64,000 bases of DNA from Cylicocyclus nassatus (GCA_958299035.1 CATQJL010000001.1:32785554-32849553); one strand, 5' to 3'. Shown: positions 22,803 to 36,579, numbered from the stretch's first letter. Program-made: numbers and translations. The notes: generated by a model not told the origin, from the letters alone.

Positions 22803-22959
22803 TTAAGTCAATTTAAGAATGTATTTTATATGAGAATGTAGCAAGCTCTATGGTATACCATAAAATGCCATATCAAAAACTCTGTGGTGTTTTTCTTCAT
22901 TTTGCAATGATTTTGAGAATTTTTAGAATAAATGAGCTTCTCACAATAGGGATTTCGGA

Positions 22960-23170
22960 TGATATAAACTGATTATCGCGAAACCTTGGCTGAGCAAAAA
23001 AGCGCATACCTGTTGCAACTATAATCTCTTTGAGTTGAGGCAGCTTCTAGAAACTGTGATAAGAAGCATAAGGCGCGAGCTTCCGAAATTTTTGTAGAGG
23101 CAAATGGCTTTGCGCTCTAACTGAAAATCAGTAGCTAGAAAACATTGCAGATTCTTTATCACTTTGCTCA
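22960..23170. repeat. dispersed repeat, copy 1
   Basis: Contains GTTGAGGCAGCTTCTAG, GTGATAAGAAGCATA and AGGCAAATGGCTTTG. The same words occur in inverted order at 39150-39390. Type unknown. Confidence 0.5.
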
Positions 23171-23289
23171 TTCCTTTATACTATGGAAGTAGTCTAAGAA
23201 GTGAGCAACGTTATAGTATTGTGGCTCTGTCGTAGTTTTTCCAAATAATAGTTCCAAAACAACTTACCAGGCCCACAATTACAGTACCA

Positions 23290-23960
23290 ACACTGCCGCC
23301 TTGAAATCCCGCGATATAAACGCGTTGTCGCGCCGAAGCTGTCGCATTGCGATAGCTCGCTTAAACCTCAACCAAATGACCTCTAGCTTAGATATTTGAA
23401 ACCAGCGCCTTCTGGACAATCTAAAAATGTTTTCCAAAGTTTCAAAAGTTCATTCCAAGGATATTTTTTTTAGGACCGTCGGCGTTATAAACGCATTGTG
23501 GCGTTGGTATCGCCGCACACCCATGAGTTTGTTCAACCCAAACATATGAAATTCTAGTTCGAATATTTGAAACGAGCGTCTTCTAAACTACCTAAAAACG
23601 TTTTCGAAAATTTCAGAAATTGCTTACAAGTTTTTTTCGGCTCCATGCCAGCGGCGATCTAAACGCAATGTCGCGCTGGAACTGCCGCATTATTCTAACT
23701 CGGCTCGAAGTCCTTCAGCTGAAATTCCGAGCAGATATTTGAAATCAGCGCGTTTTTATCTACTTATGGGTCTGCTCAAATATTGCAGGATCTTTTGTCT
23801 TGGTACCTTTTTGCATTATCGAGCGAAATATACGACGATATGAACGCCATGCAACGTCGGAAAAGCCGGATTGGTGTAATTTTCTTCACGCTTTCCCCAG
23901 CGAATTCTGATGTTGATATTCAGAACGAGCGAGTTCCAAGCTATCTATGGATATGCTCAA
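23290..23960. repeat. decayed ~172 bp tandem repeat, 4 units
   Basis: The marker CGNTNTAAACGC followed by an ATGTCGCG-like run recurs at 23312, 23483, 23655 and 23836. A second marker, ATATTTGAAA.CAGCGC.TT, lies about 80 bp later in each unit. Units are strongly diverged and do not match the 174 bp satellite. Confidence 0.6.
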
Positions 23961-24123
23961 AGTCTGTATAATCCCAAATTTTTTTCCCAGGTTTTTTTGG
24001 TCCCTCATAGTGTCCTAATTAATCAGGCTGGCTTTGGCCGTAGCCGTAGTGACCTCACTGTATCGATTTATTATCAAAGTTATCAATATGATGACACATG
24101 ATGTTGCTGTTAAAACATAGAAT

Positions 24124-25079
24124 ACTAGCTGGCTTACCCGGCTCCGCCGTATCCGGACCAAACTTGGCACACATACACTTCGGGCCCCGGCGCGTGTCAC
24201 AGTTCACTTTTCGTTATCGATCGATGTCGATCTTACCGATTTTTATCGATTTTTCCGCAGAGTTCACCTACAGGGCTAGGAGTTGGCACAGGGGGGAAGT
24301 GAGCATGGGGATTCCGAATACAATATTAGTTTTCAGAATTATCGGTTACTTTTATTGATTTTATCGATTTTTTATAAATTTTGACATGCGAGGCTGGGAT
24401 TTTGCACAGGGGGGTAATCGAGCATGCTGATTACGAACACAATATTAGTTTTCAGGATCGTCCATTACTTTTATCGATTTTATCAATTTTTTTGTAAAGT
24501 TTGACCTGCGGGGCTGGGAGTTTGCACAGGGGGGTAATCGAGCATGCAGATTACGAATACAATATTAGTTTTTGGAATTATCCATTACTTCTATCGATTT
24601 TATCGATTTTGCAAAATTTGAGCTAGGGGGCTGGAATTTGGCACAGGGGTGTAATCGAGCATGCTGATCACCCCCTTGGGGATGATCAGCATGCTCGATT
24701 ACCCCCTGTGCCAACTCCCAGCCCCCTAGCTCAAACTTTGCAAAAAATCGATAAAATCGATAAAAGTAATCGATAATCCTGAAAACCAATATTGTATTCG
24801 GAATCCCCATGCTCGATTACCCCCCTGTGCCAACTCCCAGCCCCGTAGGTGAACTCTGCAAAAAAATCGATAAAAATCGATAAAATCGATATCGATCGAT
24901 GACGAAAAGTAGCCTATGACACCCGCCGGGGCCCGTAGTGTATGTGTGCCAAGTTTGGTCCGGATCGGTTCAGAAATGGAATTTTCTATTCGGAACATAC
25001 GTACACACAGACATACATACATACAGACAGACAGACAGACAGACATACATACAAACAGACATTCAGCTTTATATATAAG
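24124..25079 (-). mobile_element. Helitron/HINE-like element, copy 2 (inverted)
   Basis: Starts ACTAGCTGGCTTACCCGGC with a GC hairpin and ends with the CAGA/CATA microsatellite and TTCAGCTTTATATATAA. It is the inverted counterpart of 91-914, with more internal 117 bp units and the same central hairpin near 24660-24700. Confidence 0.55.
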
Positions 25080-25158
25080 ACTAGCGACCCTACGGGTCGC
25101 TAGCAAGCGGGTAGGGCACACCCATTAATAAACGTCTTTCATACCTATAATTTTCTCA
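25080..25158. mobile_element. terminal hairpin and edge of the satellite-bearing element
   Basis: ACTAGCGACCCTACGGGTCGC forms a perfect hairpin next to CTAG, then AAGCGGGTAGGG and a short unique edge leading into the first 174 bp unit. A similar end, ACTAGCGGCCCTAAGGGCCGC, is at 40287. It directly abuts the Helitron-like element on its left. Confidence 0.5.
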
Positions 25159-28100
25159 ATGTCACTCTCGCGCTCACGCTTACAATCTGGAGAGAAAAAT
25201 CGGATTCACCCAGAGCAAAAGCTCCCAAAAGCGAAATTTTCGAAGATTTTCTCAAAATTTGGCGGAAAAGTGGATCAAATCGTGCTAAAATTTTGTATTG
25301 CCCCAGTCATCGCTGTACAGCTTCCTTTCGCAATGTCACTCTCGCGCTCACGCTTACAATCTGGAGAGAAAAATCGGATTCACCCGGAGCAAAATCTCCC
25401 AAAAGTGAGATTTTCGAAGATTTTCTCAAAATTTGGCGGAAAAGTGGATCAAATCGTCCTAGAATTTTGTCTTGTCCCAGTCATCTCTGTACAGCTTCCT
25501 TTCGCAATGTCACTCTCGAGCTCACGCTTACAATCTGGAGAGAAAAATCGGATTCACCCGGACCAAAAGCTCCCAAAAGTGAGATTTTCGAAGATTTTCT
25601 CAAAATTTGGCGGAAAATTGGATCAAATCGTGCTAGAATTTTGTCTTGCCCCAGTCATCGCTGTACAGCTTCCTTTCGCAATGTCACTCTCGCGCTCACG
25701 CTTACAATCTGGAGAGAAAAATCGGATTCACCCGGACCAAAAGCTCCCAAAAGTGAGATTTTCGAAGATTTTCTCAAAATTTGGCGGAAAAGTGGATCAA
25801 ATCATGCTAAAATTTTGTCTTGTTCCAGTCATCGCTGTACAGCTTCCTTTCGCAATGTCACTCTCGCGCTCATGCTTACAATCTGGAGAGAAAAATCGGA
25901 TTCACCCGGAGCAAAAGCTTCCAAAAGTGAGATTTTCAAGATTTTCTCAAAATTTGGCGGAAAATTGGATCAAATCGTGCTAGAATTTTGTCTTGTCCCA
26001 GTCATCGCTGTACAGCTTCCTTTCGCAATGTCACTCTCGCGCTCACGCTTACAGTCTGGAGAGAAAAATCGGATTCACCCAGAGCAAAAGCTCCCAAAAG
26101 CGAAATTTTCGAAGATTTTCTCAAAATTTGGCGGAAAAGTGGATCAAATCGTGCTAGAATTTTGTCTTGCCCCAGTCATCGCTGTACAGCTTCCTTTCGC
26201 AATGTCACTCTCGCGCTCACGCTTACAATCTGGAGAGAAAAATCGGATTCACCCAGAGCAAAATCTCCCAAAAGTGAGATTTTCGAAGATTTTCTCAAAA
26301 TTTGGCGGAAAAGTGGATCAAATCGTGCTAGAATTTTCTCTTGTTCCAGTCATCGCTGTACAGCTTCCTTTCGCAATGTCACTCTCGCGCTCACGCTTAC
26401 AATCTGGAGAGAAAAATCGGATTCACCCAGAGCAAAAGCTTCCAAAAGTGAGATTTTCGAAGATTTTCTCAAAATTTGGCGGAAAATTGGATCAAATCGT
26501 GCTAGAATTTTGTCTTGCCCCAGTCATCGCTGTACAGCTTCCTTTCGCAATGTCACTCTCGCGCTCACGCTTACAATCTGGAGAGAAAAATCGGATTCAC
26601 CCAGAGCAAAATCTCCCAAAAGTGAGATTTTCGAAGATTTTCTCAAAATTTGGCGGAAAAGTGGATCAAATCGTGCTAGAATTTTCTCTTGTTCCAGTCA
26701 TCGCTGTGCAGCTTCCTTTCGCAATGTCACTCTCGCGCTCACGCTTACAATCTGGGGAGAAAAATCGGATTCACCCAGAGCAAAAGCTTCCAAAAGTGAG
26801 ATTTTAGAAGATTTTCTCAAAATTTGGCGGAAAAGTGGATCAAATCGTGCTAGAATTTTCTCTTGTTCCAGTCATCGCTGTACAGCTTCCTTTCGCAATG
26901 TCACTCTCGCGCTCACGCTTACAATCTGGAGAGAAAAATCGGATTCACCCAGAGCAAAATCTCCCAAAAGTGAGATTTTCGAAGATTTTCTCAAAATTTG
27001 GCGGAAAAGTGGATCAAATCGTGCTAGAATTTTCTCTTGTTCCAGTCATCGCTGTACAGCTTCCTTTCGCAATGTCACTATCGCGCTCACGCTTACAATC
27101 TGGAGAGAAAAATCGGATTCACCCAGAGCAAAAGCTTCCAAAAGTGAGATTTTCGAAGATTTTCTCAAAATTTGGCGGAAAATTGGATCAAATCGTGCTA
27201 GAATTTTGTCTTGCCCCAGTCATCGCTGTACAGCTTCCTTTCGCAATGTCACTCTCGCGCTCACGCTTACAATCTGGAGAGAAAAATCGGATTCACCCAG
27301 AGCAAAATCTCCCAAAAGTGAGATTTTCGAAGATTTTCTCAAAATTTGGCGGAAAAGTGGATCAAATCGTGCTAGAATTTTCTCTTGTTCCAGTCATCGC
27401 TGTGCAGCTTCCTTTCGCAATGTCACTCTCGCGCTCACGCTTACAATCTGGGGAGAAAAATCGGATTCACCCAGAGCAAAAGCTTCCAAAAGTGAGATTT
27501 TAGAAGATTTTCTCAAAATTTGGCGGAAAAGTGGATCAAATCGTGCTAGAATTTTGTCTTGCCCCAGTCATCGCTGTACAGCTTCCTTTCGCAATGTCAC
27601 TCTCGCGCTCACGCTTACAATCTGGAGAGAAAAATCGGATTCACCCGGAGCAAAAGCTCCCAAAAGCGAAATTTTCGAAGATTTTCTCAAAATTTGGCGG
27701 AAAAGTGGATCAAATCGTGCTAGAATTTTGTCTTGTCCCAGTCATCTCTGTATAGCTTCCTTTCGCAATGTCACTCTCGCGCTCACGCTTACAATCTGGG
27801 GAGAAAAATCGGATTCACCCAGAGCAAAAGCTTCCAAAAGCGAGATTTTCGATGATTTTCTCAAAATTTGGCGGAAAAGTGGATCAAATCATGCTAAAAT
27901 TTTGTCTTGTTCCAGTCATCGCTGTACAGCTTCCTTTCGCAATGTCACTCTCGCGCTCACGCTTACAATCTGGGGAGAAAAATCGGATTCACCCGGAGCA
28001 AAAGCTTCCAAAAGCGAGATTTTCGAAGATTTTCTCAAAATTTTAGCACGATTTGATCCACTTTTCCGCCAAATTTTGAGAAATCTTCGAAAATTTCGCT

Positions 28101-31100
28101 TTTGGGAGCTTTTGCTCTGGGTGAATCCGATTTTTCTCTCCAGATTGTAAGCGTGAGCGCGAGAGTGACATTGAGAAAATTATAGGTATGAAAGACGTTT
28201 ATTAATGGGTGTGCCCTACCCGCTTGCTAGCGACCATCGTGCTAGAATTTTGTCTTGCCCCAGTCATCGCTGTACAGCTTCCTTTAGCAATGTCACTATC
28301 GCGCTCACGCTTACAATCTGGGGAGAAAAATCGGATTCACCCGGAGCAAAAGCTTCCAAAAGCGAGATTTTCGAAGATTTTCTCAAAATTTGGCGGAAAA
28401 GTGGATCAAATCATGCTAAAATTTTGTCTTGTTCCAGTCATCGCTGTACAGCTTCCTTTCGCAATGTCACTCTCGCGCTCACGCTTACAATCTGGGGAGA
28501 AAAATCGGATTCACCCGGAGCAAAAGCTCCCAAAAGCGAAATTTTCGAAGATTTTCTCAAAATTTGGCGGAAAAGTGGATCAAATCGTGCTAGAATTTTG
28601 TCTTGCCCCAGTCATCGCTGTACAGCTTCCTTTAGCAATGTCACTCTCGCGCTCACGCTTACAATCTGGGGAGAAAAATCGGATTCACCCGGAGCAAAAG
28701 CTCCCAAAAGCGAAATTTTCGAAGATTTTCTCAAAATTTGGCGGAAAAGTGGATCAAATCGTGCTAGAATTTTGTCTTGTCCCAGTCATCTCTGTACAGC
28801 TTCCTTTAGCAATGTCACTCTCGCGCTCACGCTTACAATCTGGAGAGAAAAATCGGATTCACCCAGAGCAAAAGCTCCCAGAAGCGAGATTTTCGAAGAT
28901 TTTCTCAAAATTTGGCGGAAAAGTGGATCATATCGTGCTAAAATTTTGTCTTGTTCCAGTCATCGCTGTACAGCTTCCTTTCGCAATGTCACTCCTCGCG
29001 CTCACGCTTACAATCTGGGGAGAAAAATCGGATTCACCCGGAGCAAAAGCTTCCAAAAGCGAGATTTTCGAAGATTTTCTCAAAATTTGGCGGAAAAGTG
29101 GATCAAATCATGCTAAAATTTTGTCTTGTTCCAGTCATCGCTGTACAGCTTCCTTTCGCAATGTCACTCTCGCGCTCACGCTTACAATCTGGGGAGAAAA
29201 ATCGGATTCACCCGGAGCAAAAGCTCCCAAAAGCGAAATTTTCGAAGATTTTCTCAAAATTTGGCGGAAAAGTGGATCAAATCGTGCTAGAATTTTGTCT
29301 TGCCCCAGTCATCGCTGTACAGCTTCCTTTCGCAATGTCACTCTCGCGCTCACGCTTACAATCTGGGGAGAAAAATCGGATTCACCCGGAGCAAAAGCTC
29401 CCAAAAGCGAAATTTTCGAAGATTTTCTCAAAATTTGGCGGAAAAGTGGATCAAATCGTGCTAGAATTTTGTCTTGCCCCAGTCATCGCTGTACAGCTTC
29501 CTTTAGCAATGTCACTCTCGCGCTCACGCTTACAATCTGGGGAGAAAAATCGGATTCACCCGGAGCAAAAGCTTCCAAAAGCGAGATTTTCGAAGATTTT
29601 CTCAAAATTTGGCGGAAAAGTGGATCATATCGTGCTAAAATTTTGTCTTGTTCCAGTCATCGCTGTACAGCTTCCTTTCGCAACGTCACTCTCGCGCTCA
29701 CGCTTACAATCTGGGGAGAAAAATCGGATTTACCCGGAGCAAAAGCTTCCAAAAGCGAGATTTTCGAAGATTTTCTCAAAATTTGGCGGAAAAGTGGATC
29801 AAATCATGCTAAAATTTTGTCTTGTTCCAGTCATCGCTGTACAGCTTCCTTTCGCAATGTCACTCTCGCGCTCACGCTTACAATCTGGGGAGAAAAATCG
29901 GATTCACCCGGAGCAAAAGCTCCCAAAAGCGAAATTTTCGAAGATTTTCTCAAAATTTGGCGGAAAAGTGGATCAAATCGTGCTAGAATTTTGTCTTGCC
30001 CCAGTCATCGCTGTACAGCTTCCTTTCGCAATGTCACTCTCGCGCTCACGCTTACAATCTGGGGAGAAAAATCGGATTCACCCGGAGCAAAAGCTCCCAA
30101 AAGCGAAATTTTCGAAGATTTTCTCAAAATTTGGCGGAAAAGTGGATCAAATCGTGCTAGAATTTTGTCTTGCCCCAGTCATCGCTGTACAGCTTCCTTT
30201 CGCAATGTCACTCTCGCGCTCACGCTTACAATCTGGGGAGAAAAATCGGATTCACCCGGAGCAAAAGCTCCCAAAAGCGAAATTTTCGAAGATTTTCTCA
30301 AAATTTGGCGGAAAAGTGGATCAAATCGTGCTAGAATTTTGTCTTGTCCCAGTCATCTCTGTACAGCTTCCTTTCGCAATGTCACTCTCGCGCTCACGCT
30401 TACAATCTGGAGAGAAAAATCGGATTCACCCAGAGCAAAAGCTCCCAGAAGCGAGATTTTCGAAGATTTTCTCAAAATTTGGCGGAAAAGTGGATCAAAT
30501 CGTGCTAGAATTTTGTCTTGTCCCAGTCATCTCTGTATAGCTTCCTTTCGCAATGTCACTCTCGCGCTCACGCTTACAATCTGGGGAGAAAAATCGGATT
30601 CACCCAGAGCAAAAGCTTCCAAAAGCGAGATTTTCGATGATTTTCTCAAAATTTGGCGGAAAAGTGGATCAAATCATGCTAAAATTTTGTCTTGTTCCAG
30701 TCATCGCTGTACAGCTTCCTTTCGCAATGTCACTCTCGCGCTCACGCTTACAATCTGGGGAGAAAAATCGGATTCACCCGGAGCAAAAGCTTCCAAAAGC
30801 GAGATTTTCGAAGATTTTCTCAAAATTTGGCGGAAAAGTGGATCAAATCATGCTAAAATTTTGTCTTGTTCCAGTCATCGCTGTACAGCTTCCTTTCGCA
30901 ATGTCACTCTCGCGCTCACGCTTACAATCTGGGGAGAAAAATCGGATTCACCCGGAGCAAAAGCTCCCAAAAGCGAAATTTTCGAAGATTTTCTCAAAAT
31001 TTGGCGGAAAAGTGGATCAAATCGTGCTAGAATTTTGTCTTGCCCCAGTCATCGCTGTACAGCTTCCTTTAGCAATGTCACTCTCGCGCTCACGCTTACA

Positions 31101-34100
31101 ATCTGGGGAGAAAAATCGGATTCACCCGGAGCAAAAGCTCCCAAAAGCGAAATTTTCGAAGATTTTCTCAAAATTTGGCGGAAAAGTGGATCAAATCGTG
31201 CTAGAATTTTGTCTTGTCCCAGTCATCTCTGTACAGCTTCCTTTAGCAATGTCACTCTCGCGCTCACGCTTACAATCTGGGGAGAAAAATCGGATTCACC
31301 CGGAGCAAAAGCTCCCAAAAGCGAAATTTTCGAAGATTTTCTCAAAATTTGGCGGAAAAGTGGATCAAATCGTGCTAGAATTTTGTCTTGCCCCAGTCAT
31401 CGCTGTACAGCTTCCTTTCGCAATGTCACTCTCGCGCTCACGCTTACAATCTGGGGAGAAAAATCGGATTCACCCGGAGCAAAAGCTCCCAAAAGCGAAA
31501 TTTTCGAAGATTTTCTCAAAATTTGGCGGAAAAGTGGATCAAATCGTGCTAGAATTTTGTCTTGTCCCAGTCATCTCTGTACAGCTTCCTTTCGCAATGT
31601 CACTCTCGCGCTCACGCTTACAATCTGGGGAGAAAAATCGGATTCACCCAGAGCAAAAGCTTCCAAAAGCGAGATTTTCGATGATTTTCTCAAAATTTGG
31701 CGGAAAAGTGGATCAAATCATGCTAAAATTTTGTCTTGTTCCAGTCATCGCTGTACAGCTTCCTTTCGCAATGTCACTCTCGCGCTCACGCTTACAATCT
31801 GGGGAGAAAAATCGGATTCACCCGGAGCAAAAGCTTCCAAAAGCGAGATTTTCGAAGATTTTCTCAAAATTTGGCGGAAAAGTGGATCAAATCATGCTAA
31901 AATTTTGTCTTGTTCCAGTCATCGCTGTACAGCTTCCTTTCGCAATGTCACTCTCGCGCTCACGCTTACAATCTGGGGAGAAAAATCGGATTCACCCGGA
32001 GCAAAAGCTCCCAAAAGCGAAATTTTCGAAGATTTTCTCAAAATTTGGCGGAAAAGTGGATCAAATCGTGCTAGAATTTTGTCTTGTCCCAGTCATCTCT
32101 GTACAGCTTCCTTTAGCAATGTCACTCTCGCGCTCACGCTTACAATCTGGAGAGAAAAATCGGATTCACCCAGAGCAAAAGCTCCCAGAAGCGAGATTTT
32201 CGAAGATTTTCTCAAAATTTGGCGGAAAAGTGGATCATATCGTGCTAAAATTTTGTCTTGTTCCAGTCATCGCTGTACAGCTTCCTTTCGCAACGTCACT
32301 CTCGCGCTCACGCTTACAATCTGGGGAGAAAAATCGGATTTACCCGGAGCAAAAGCTTCCAAAAGCGAGATTTTCGAAGATTTTCTCAAAATTTGGCGGA
32401 AAAGTGGATCAAATCGTGCTAGAATTTTGTCTTGCCCCAGTCATCGCTGTACAGCTTCCTTTCGCAATGTCACTCTCGCGCTCACGCTTACAATCTGGGG
32501 AGAAAAATCGGATTCACCCGGAGCAAAAGCTCCCAAAAGCGAAATTTTCGAAGATTTTCTCAAAATTTGGCGGAAAAGTGGATCAAATCGTGCTAGAATT
32601 TTGTCTTGTCCCAGTCATCTCTGTACAGCTTCCTTTAGCAATGTCACTCTCGCGCTCACGCTTACAATCTGGAGAGAAAAATCGGATTCACCCAGAGCAA
32701 AAGCTCCCAGAAGCGAGATTTTCGAAGATTTTCTCAAAATTTGGCGGAAAAGTGGATCATATCGTGCTAAAATTTTGTCTTGTTCCAGTCATCGCTGTAC
32801 AGCTTCCTTTCGCAACGTCACTCTCGCGCTCACGCTTACAATCTGGGGAGAAAAATCGGATTTACCCGGAGCAAAAGCTTCCAAAAGCGAGATTTTCGAA
32901 GATTTTCTCAAAATTTGGCGGAAAAGTGGATCAAATCGTGCTAGAATTTTGTCTTGCCCCAGTCATCGCTGTACAGCTTCCTTTCGCAATGTCACTCTCG
33001 CGCTCACGCTTACAATCTGGGGAGAAAAATCGGATTCACCCGGAGCAAAAGCTCCCAAAAGCGAAATTTTCGAAGATTTTCTCAAAATTTGGCGGAAAAG
33101 TGGATCAAATCGTGCTAGAATTTTGTCTTGTCCCAGTCATCTCTGTACAGCTTCCTTTAGCAATGTCACTCTCGCGCTCACGCTTACAATCTGGAGAGAA
33201 AAATCGGATTCACCCAGAGCAAAAGCTCCCAGAAGCGAGATTTTCGAAGATTTTCTCAAAATTTGGCGGAAAAGTGGATCATATCGTGCTAAAATTTTGT
33301 CTTGTTCCAGTCATCGCTGTACAGCTTCCTTTCGCAACGTCACTCTCGCGCTCACGCTTACAATCTGGGGAGAAAAATCGGATTTACCCGGAGCAAAAGC
33401 TTCCAAAAGCGAGATTTTCGAAGATTTTCTCAAAATTTGGCGGAAAAGTGGATCAAATCATGCTAAAATTTTGTCTTGTTCCAGTCATCGCTGTACAGCT
33501 TCCTTTCGCAATGTCACTCTCGCGCTCACGCTTACAATCTGGGGAGAAAAATCGGATTCACCCGGAGCAAAAGCTCCCAAAAGCGAAATTTTCGAAGATT
33601 TTCTCAAAATTTGGCGGAAAAGTGGATCAAATCGTGCTAGAATTTTGTCTTGCCCCAGTCATCTCTGTACAGCTTCCTTTAGCAATGTCACTCTCGCGCT
33701 CACGCTTACAATCTGGAGAGAAAAATCGGATTCACCCAGAGCAAAAGCTCCCAGAAGCGAGATTTTCGAAGATTTTCTCAAAATTTGGCGGAAAAGTGGA
33801 TCATATCGTGCTAAAATTTTGTCTTGTTCCAGTCATCGCTGTACAGCTTCCTTTCGCAACGTCACTCTCGCGCTCACGCTTACAATCTGGGGAGAAAAAT
33901 CGGATTTACCCGGAGCAAAAGCTTCCAAAAGCGAGATTTTCGAAGATTTTCTCAAAATTTGGCGGAAAAGTGGATCAAATCATGCTAAAATTTTGTCTTG
34001 TTCCAGTCATCGCTGTACAGCTTCCTTTCGCAATGTCACTCTCGCGCTCACGCTTACAATCTGGGGAGAAAAATCGGATTCACCCGGAGCAAAAGCTTCC

Positions 34101-34498
34101 AAAAGCGAGATTTTCGAAGATTTTCTCAAAATTTGGCGGAAAAGTGGATCAAATCGTGCTAGAATTTTGTCTTGTCCCAGTCATCTCTGTACAGCTTCCT
34201 TTCGCAATGTCACTCTCGCGCTCACGCTTACAATCTGGAGAGAAAAATCGGATTCACCCAGAGCAAAAGCTCCCAGAAGCGAGATTTTCGAAGATTTTCT
34301 CAAAATTTGGCGGAAAAGTGGATCATATCGTGCTAAAATTTTGTCTGCCCCAGTCTTCGCTGTACAGCTTCCTTTCGCAATGTCACTCTCGCGCTCACGC
34401 TTACAATCTGGAGAGAAAAATCGGATTCACCCAGAGCAAAAGCTTCCAAAAGCGAGATTTTCGAAGATTTTCTCAAAATTGGGCGGAAATGTGGAAGC
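25159..34498. repeat. 174 bp satellite array, about 52 units
   Basis: The word ATGTCACTCTCGCGCTCACG recurs every 174 bp (25159, 25333, 25507, 25681, 25855...). Single-base indels occur near 25938 and 28993. Variants form higher-order repeats: a 696 bp (4-unit) repeat marked by TTTTAGAAG at 26801 and 27497, and a 522 bp (3-unit) repeat marked by CAACGTCACT at 32291, 32813, 33335 and 33857. Since 174 = 3 x 58, two forward frames remain open over thousands of bases (28209-34502, 2097 codons; 30553-34512, 1319 codons). Variants among units change amino acids in both frames, and no start context, splice site or domain is seen, so coding is unlikely. Confidence 0.95.
28039..28237 (-). repeat. inverted copy of the array's left edge
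   Basis: About 198 bp here is the reverse complement of 25096-25292: the unique edge (AAGCGGGTAGGG, ATTAATAAACGTC) plus the first satellite unit, one base short. It replaces about 17 bases of a unit, then the array resumes at ATCGTGCTAGAATTTTG. Confidence 0.85.
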
Positions 34499-36579
34499 AT
34501 AATGAATACTGAGATCGAATGTTAGCGGATCAAATGGTATGCTTCTATAACTAACTTTGCAACAATGTCCAGCTCGCAGTTTCAACACCCTTGGCACGCG
34601 CTTGCGTCTTTCAACACACCACCCATTGCAGAGCAGAGCGGTACCCTGCGTGTCGTGGCCTCTCGTTCGCGCTAGGACCTCTGCGTCCTCTTGACCTCAT
34701 GATCGCACCGTCGCGTCTCTACACAATAAGGCCCCGTTCGGAAACTGGCGTCTATTCAAAGCACCCGCTGAAGCATACATGTGGGCGGACCATCCTCGCC
34801 GTCTCGTTTTTTGGGATCGGGTTTATATTATAGGAGAGGATCTAGTCTGACTCATGATTCTAGAATCATTTACGGCTTCCATGAATTTTTCGATTTGAAA
34901 AATTAATTTCAGTTTTTTGAAAAAAAAACGGATAATTCGAAAAGTTGACTTCGTAACATAAGTACAATAAGCATTGAAATGCTTTGCCAATAAATTCCTC
35001 TAATAACCATGATGCAGGTTGATTTGGATGATTATGGGTAGAGCATATCCCAGATGCGAAGTAAGGATTTCAATGACTTATAATTTTTGATGCCACATGC
35101 CTAAAGCAAAATGGTTTGGAACTGGCATAGCCCAAGTAATGCTCTAAACGAATGAACTGAACTAAAACTATTATATGTGAATTTCTTCAAGATACATGCA
35201 CTTGAAATCAGGTGCGCATGCTCCACTGACAGTGTGATGCCACTTTGCCAAGACCGCAGTACGAATCAACAGCCATTGTGGGGTCAAAACATACCATACA
35301 AAATGGTATCTGCTATTCGAAATAATCATTCCTGAATATCTGGTTCCAAGAGAGAACCGTGCGGTTGGTAGCGCAAAAAATAGCGTTAAACTCTGCAATT
35401 TTAGACCGATTTAATTTCATTTGAAGACTGATAAATTTCGCACACTTTGAATCTTCAAGAAAAAATGCACTCGAAAATGTATAATTCGGACGTTCTAGCA
35501 ACAAGCTTAGTAATCAATACAAATTTTCAAAGTCTATCTTAGATGTCCCATCTCTTATTAATTTAGATTTGGATTTTGTGACTGAACCATGAGACTTTTC
35601 CAGAAATATTGAACAAAAAAACTGTATTTTTGAAATTTACAGAGATTTTACATGTGTGTTTTAATATCTTCTGATTTTGTACAAGTTGAATAGCCTGGCA
35701 CCACTTCAACACGCATTGCTCGATCGTGTAATTCTTTAATCGAGCATGCAGGGCATCTGCACCCGGCTGACACAGGTACCTTCAAAGGTGCGAAGTTATG
35801 TAATGAATGCCATCCGCATATCCATCAATTCAGAAAATTACGTTCATCCGTAGTGACCAAAAGTTTTCAAGACTGAAATTATAAAGAAAAGTGACTTCTA
35901 ATAATTTTCCTAGTTTGGGAGATTTTGTTTAGGCTAGAAAACATGATTTTAAGCATTATTGTTTCAGCAGTCTTATTTTAGAAATAATCGATTTTAAACA
36001 TTTTTATATGTCCAGAGATTTGATTCTCCAATAGTTTAGGTCTCACATTAGTACTTTGCAAGACCTGATAAAGAATTTTCAGTAGTGCTGCAGTTAGAAA
36101 TTAAAACTACAGCATCGCCTTGTTGAAACCAATTTTCATTCTAGCGCGGCATCCAAAACCATTCACTCGGTTCATGGACGTTAAAATCCAGAATTGCACC
36201 TCGATAGATGCTAGGAAGTACTCCAGTGACTACACGCTTTGATTATATAAATTAGATCAGTTTTTTTGAATATTGCAAACCCTAAAAGTTTCCCCATGAT
36301 TAGGTCTAAAATAGCTAGCATAAGTGCGGTAGGTTTTGATCAACTGAAGAACGGCACTTTCTGAAGAACACATTCATGAATTCCGAGTGATACTCAATAT
36401 TTTTCTGCTTTGTTAAGCTGTTTCTTCTTCAGCAGCGATGACCTATAGATGCAGTTGGTCGAGGTAATTGATTTAGAGATCCCTAGAGGTCATTACGGGT
36501 TGAAGTGCCTGTTAGTGATAGGGTACGCAAATTAGTGTAATTTCTATATGTTTTGGGCCTTTTTATTTCATGGCAAAAT
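34499..36579. other. unassigned AT-rich stretch
   Basis: Includes a GC-richer segment (34590-34830) with an 80-codon ORF of no known domain. No exon pair or repeat boundary found. Confidence 0.4.

Noticed and set aside
25159..34498. CRISPR-like array
   Set aside because: Units are 174 bp tandem repeats without distinct spacers, in a eukaryotic context.
28209..34512. Giant ORFs of 2097 and 1319 codons
   Set aside because: They are open only because the 174 bp satellite unit lacks stops in two frames. Unit variants change amino acids freely, and no domain, signal or splice structure exists.
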